A DNA stretch of 5,890 bases from Candidatus Woesearchaeota archaeon (GTDB taxonomy: Archaea > Nanobdellota > Nanobdellia > SCGC-AAA011-G17 > JACPNG01). Under the pieces are notes generated by a model. That model did not search any database. It was not told where the DNA came from and saw nothing but the letters and a program-made list of their open reading frames with translations. Shown one piece after another: positions 5,068 through 5,890 of the stretch. Positions within the stretch are counted from its first letter, which is position 1; each line of letters opens with the position of its first letter. A program made the position numbers and the translations under genes. The DNA is taken from the NCBI GenBank assembly GCA_016185555.1, contig JACPNI010000017.1:1-5890 (forward strand), read 5' to 3'.

Positions 5068-5890
5068 ATGATGAAAAAAGGGGCGTTATCTTTATTTTTT
5101 ATATTATTGCTTTTTATAATTCTTGCTCAGAGAGATGTTTTTAGTAATGAGAATAAGATAGAGCAAGTTGTTTTAGAATCTTTAGCCAATAATTCTAATG
5201 TTGAGGTTATAGTTGAACTAAAAGAGCCTCAGAAAACCAGAACAATAAATGAGGTAGCAGTTCGTGAACTAAGAAAAAACCAGCAAGAAAATATAGTTGA
5301 TTCTTTAAATGATAATGAATTCAAGGAAAATTACCATTATGAGAATGCGATGAATGGCCTTTCAGGCAATGTATCAATTGAAGGCCTTCAAAAGCTTGCA
5401 AATAATCCAGATGTAAAGTTTATTTATCTAAATAAAGTAAGGCATATTGCATTAAATCAATCCACACCATTGGTAAATGCTACTGTTGTTAGACAAAAAA
5501 TAATTGGCAGTTTTAATTTAACAGGCGAGGGTATTGGTGTATGTATACTTGATTCCGGTTTAAACTATAGCCATTCAGCTTTTGGTGGTTGCAGCAATAG
5601 CACCTTCTTAAATGGAAGTTGCAAAAGAGTCCCTAATGGGTATGACATGGTTAATAACGATAGTGATCCATATGATGATAATGGCCATGGAACCCATGTA
5701 GCCGGGATAATTGGTGCAAATGATACAACTACATTTGGTGTTGCTCCAAGCGCTTTGCTCATCCCAATAAAAGTATGTAATTCTGGTGGCAGTTGTTCTG
5801 ATAGCAATATAATAAAGGGATTTGATTGGTGTATTGGAAATAGGTCAAATCCAAATTTCAATATATCTGTAATAAGCATGAGCTTGGGAG
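5068..5890 (+). CDS. Secreted subtilisin-family (S8) serine protease, 5' part
   Basis: The frame is open from the ATG at 5068 to the window edge (274 codons), so the C-terminus is missing. Residues 1-20 (MMKKGALSLFFILLLFIILA) form a signal peptide or N-terminal anchor. Residues about 25-125 look like an I9-type inhibitory propeptide (VEVIVELKEP, then GLSGNVSIEGLQKLANNPDVKFIYLNK). The catalytic domain starts near 135. It shows the Asp block (GVCILDSGLNYSHSAF, Asp162), the His block (NGHGTHVAGIIGA, His207), the GVAPSALLIPIKV strand and the start of the SVISMSLG strand. The oxyanion Asn and catalytic Ser lie beyond the window. All six cysteines visible (159, 175, 185, 237, 243, 255) fall in the catalytic domain, suggesting disulfides in an exported enzyme. 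There is no Shine-Dalgarno site; the message is probably leaderless. The second Met (5071) is an alternative start. Confidence 0.92.
   Translation, partial: MMKKGALSLFFILLLFIILAQRDVFSNENKIEQVVLESLANNSNVEVIVELKEPQKTRTINEVAVRELRKNQQENIVDSLNDNEFKENYHYENAMNGLSGNVSIEGLQKLANNPDVKFIYLNKVRHIALNQSTPLVNATVVRQKIIGSFNLTGEGIGVCILDSGLNYSHSAFGGCSNSTFLNGSCKRVPNGYDMVNNDSDPYDDNGHGTHVAGIIGANDTTTFGVAPSALLIPIKVCNSGGSCSDSNIIKGFDWCIGNRSNPNFNISVISMSLG

Noticed and set aside
5565..5879. 104-aa open frame on the minus strand
   Set aside because: It is antisense to the subtilase catalytic domain, whose Asp and His motifs clearly identify the plus-strand frame as the real gene.
1..5890. CRISPR arrays, tRNA or rRNA genes, insertion sequences
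   Set aside because: No spaced direct repeats, cloverleaf-forming segments, rRNA-like stretches, transposase genes or terminal inverted repeats were seen on either strand.

Overview
The window looks like chromosomal DNA of an archaeon, most likely a small-genome DPANN-type lineage (Woesearchaeota/Pacearchaeota-like). The DNA is strongly A+T-rich and genes are closely packed. Intergenic gaps carry archaeal BRE+TATA promoters (CGAAAGGTTTAAATA, CGAAAGGTTTATAAA) instead of bacterial -35/-10 boxes. The gene content fits: an archaeal-type RNase J, a stand-alone JAMM/MPN protein and a secreted subtilase. The lineage is an inference; no rRNA or other marker gene is present.

Layout, left to right. 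(1) 77-676 (+): an unrecognised soluble protein of about 199 aa behind a clear promoter at the window's left edge. (2) 791-2131 (+): RNase J, a beta-CASP metallo-beta-lactamase exo/endoribonuclease with all motifs intact. (3) 2146-2694 (-): a JAMM metalloprotease-like protein, convergent with RNase J with only 14 bp between the stop codons. (4) 2695-2898: a divergent control region with back-to-back TATA elements sharing a palindromic BRE, plus a second forward promoter. (5) 2899-4557 (+): a MutS-family ATPase with a transmembrane hairpin in the middle and no mismatch-recognition domain, followed by 4547-4969 (+), an 11-bp-overlapping gene for a small protein with two membrane segments. (6) 5068 to the window end (+): the first 274 codons of a secreted subtilisin-family (S8) protease with signal peptide and propeptide.

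The best candidate for an undescribed system is the membrane MutS-like ATPase with its overlapping two-helix partner. The family architecture points away from mismatch repair and toward an ATP-driven process at the membrane. The promoter of this pair is nearly a copy (25 of 30 positions) of the promoter of the unknown gene at 77-676, and both sit at exactly the same distance from the chosen start codons. This links the three genes by possible co-regulation. The RNase J, JAMM and subtilase genes look like ordinary single-gene housekeeping or secreted functions with their own signals.
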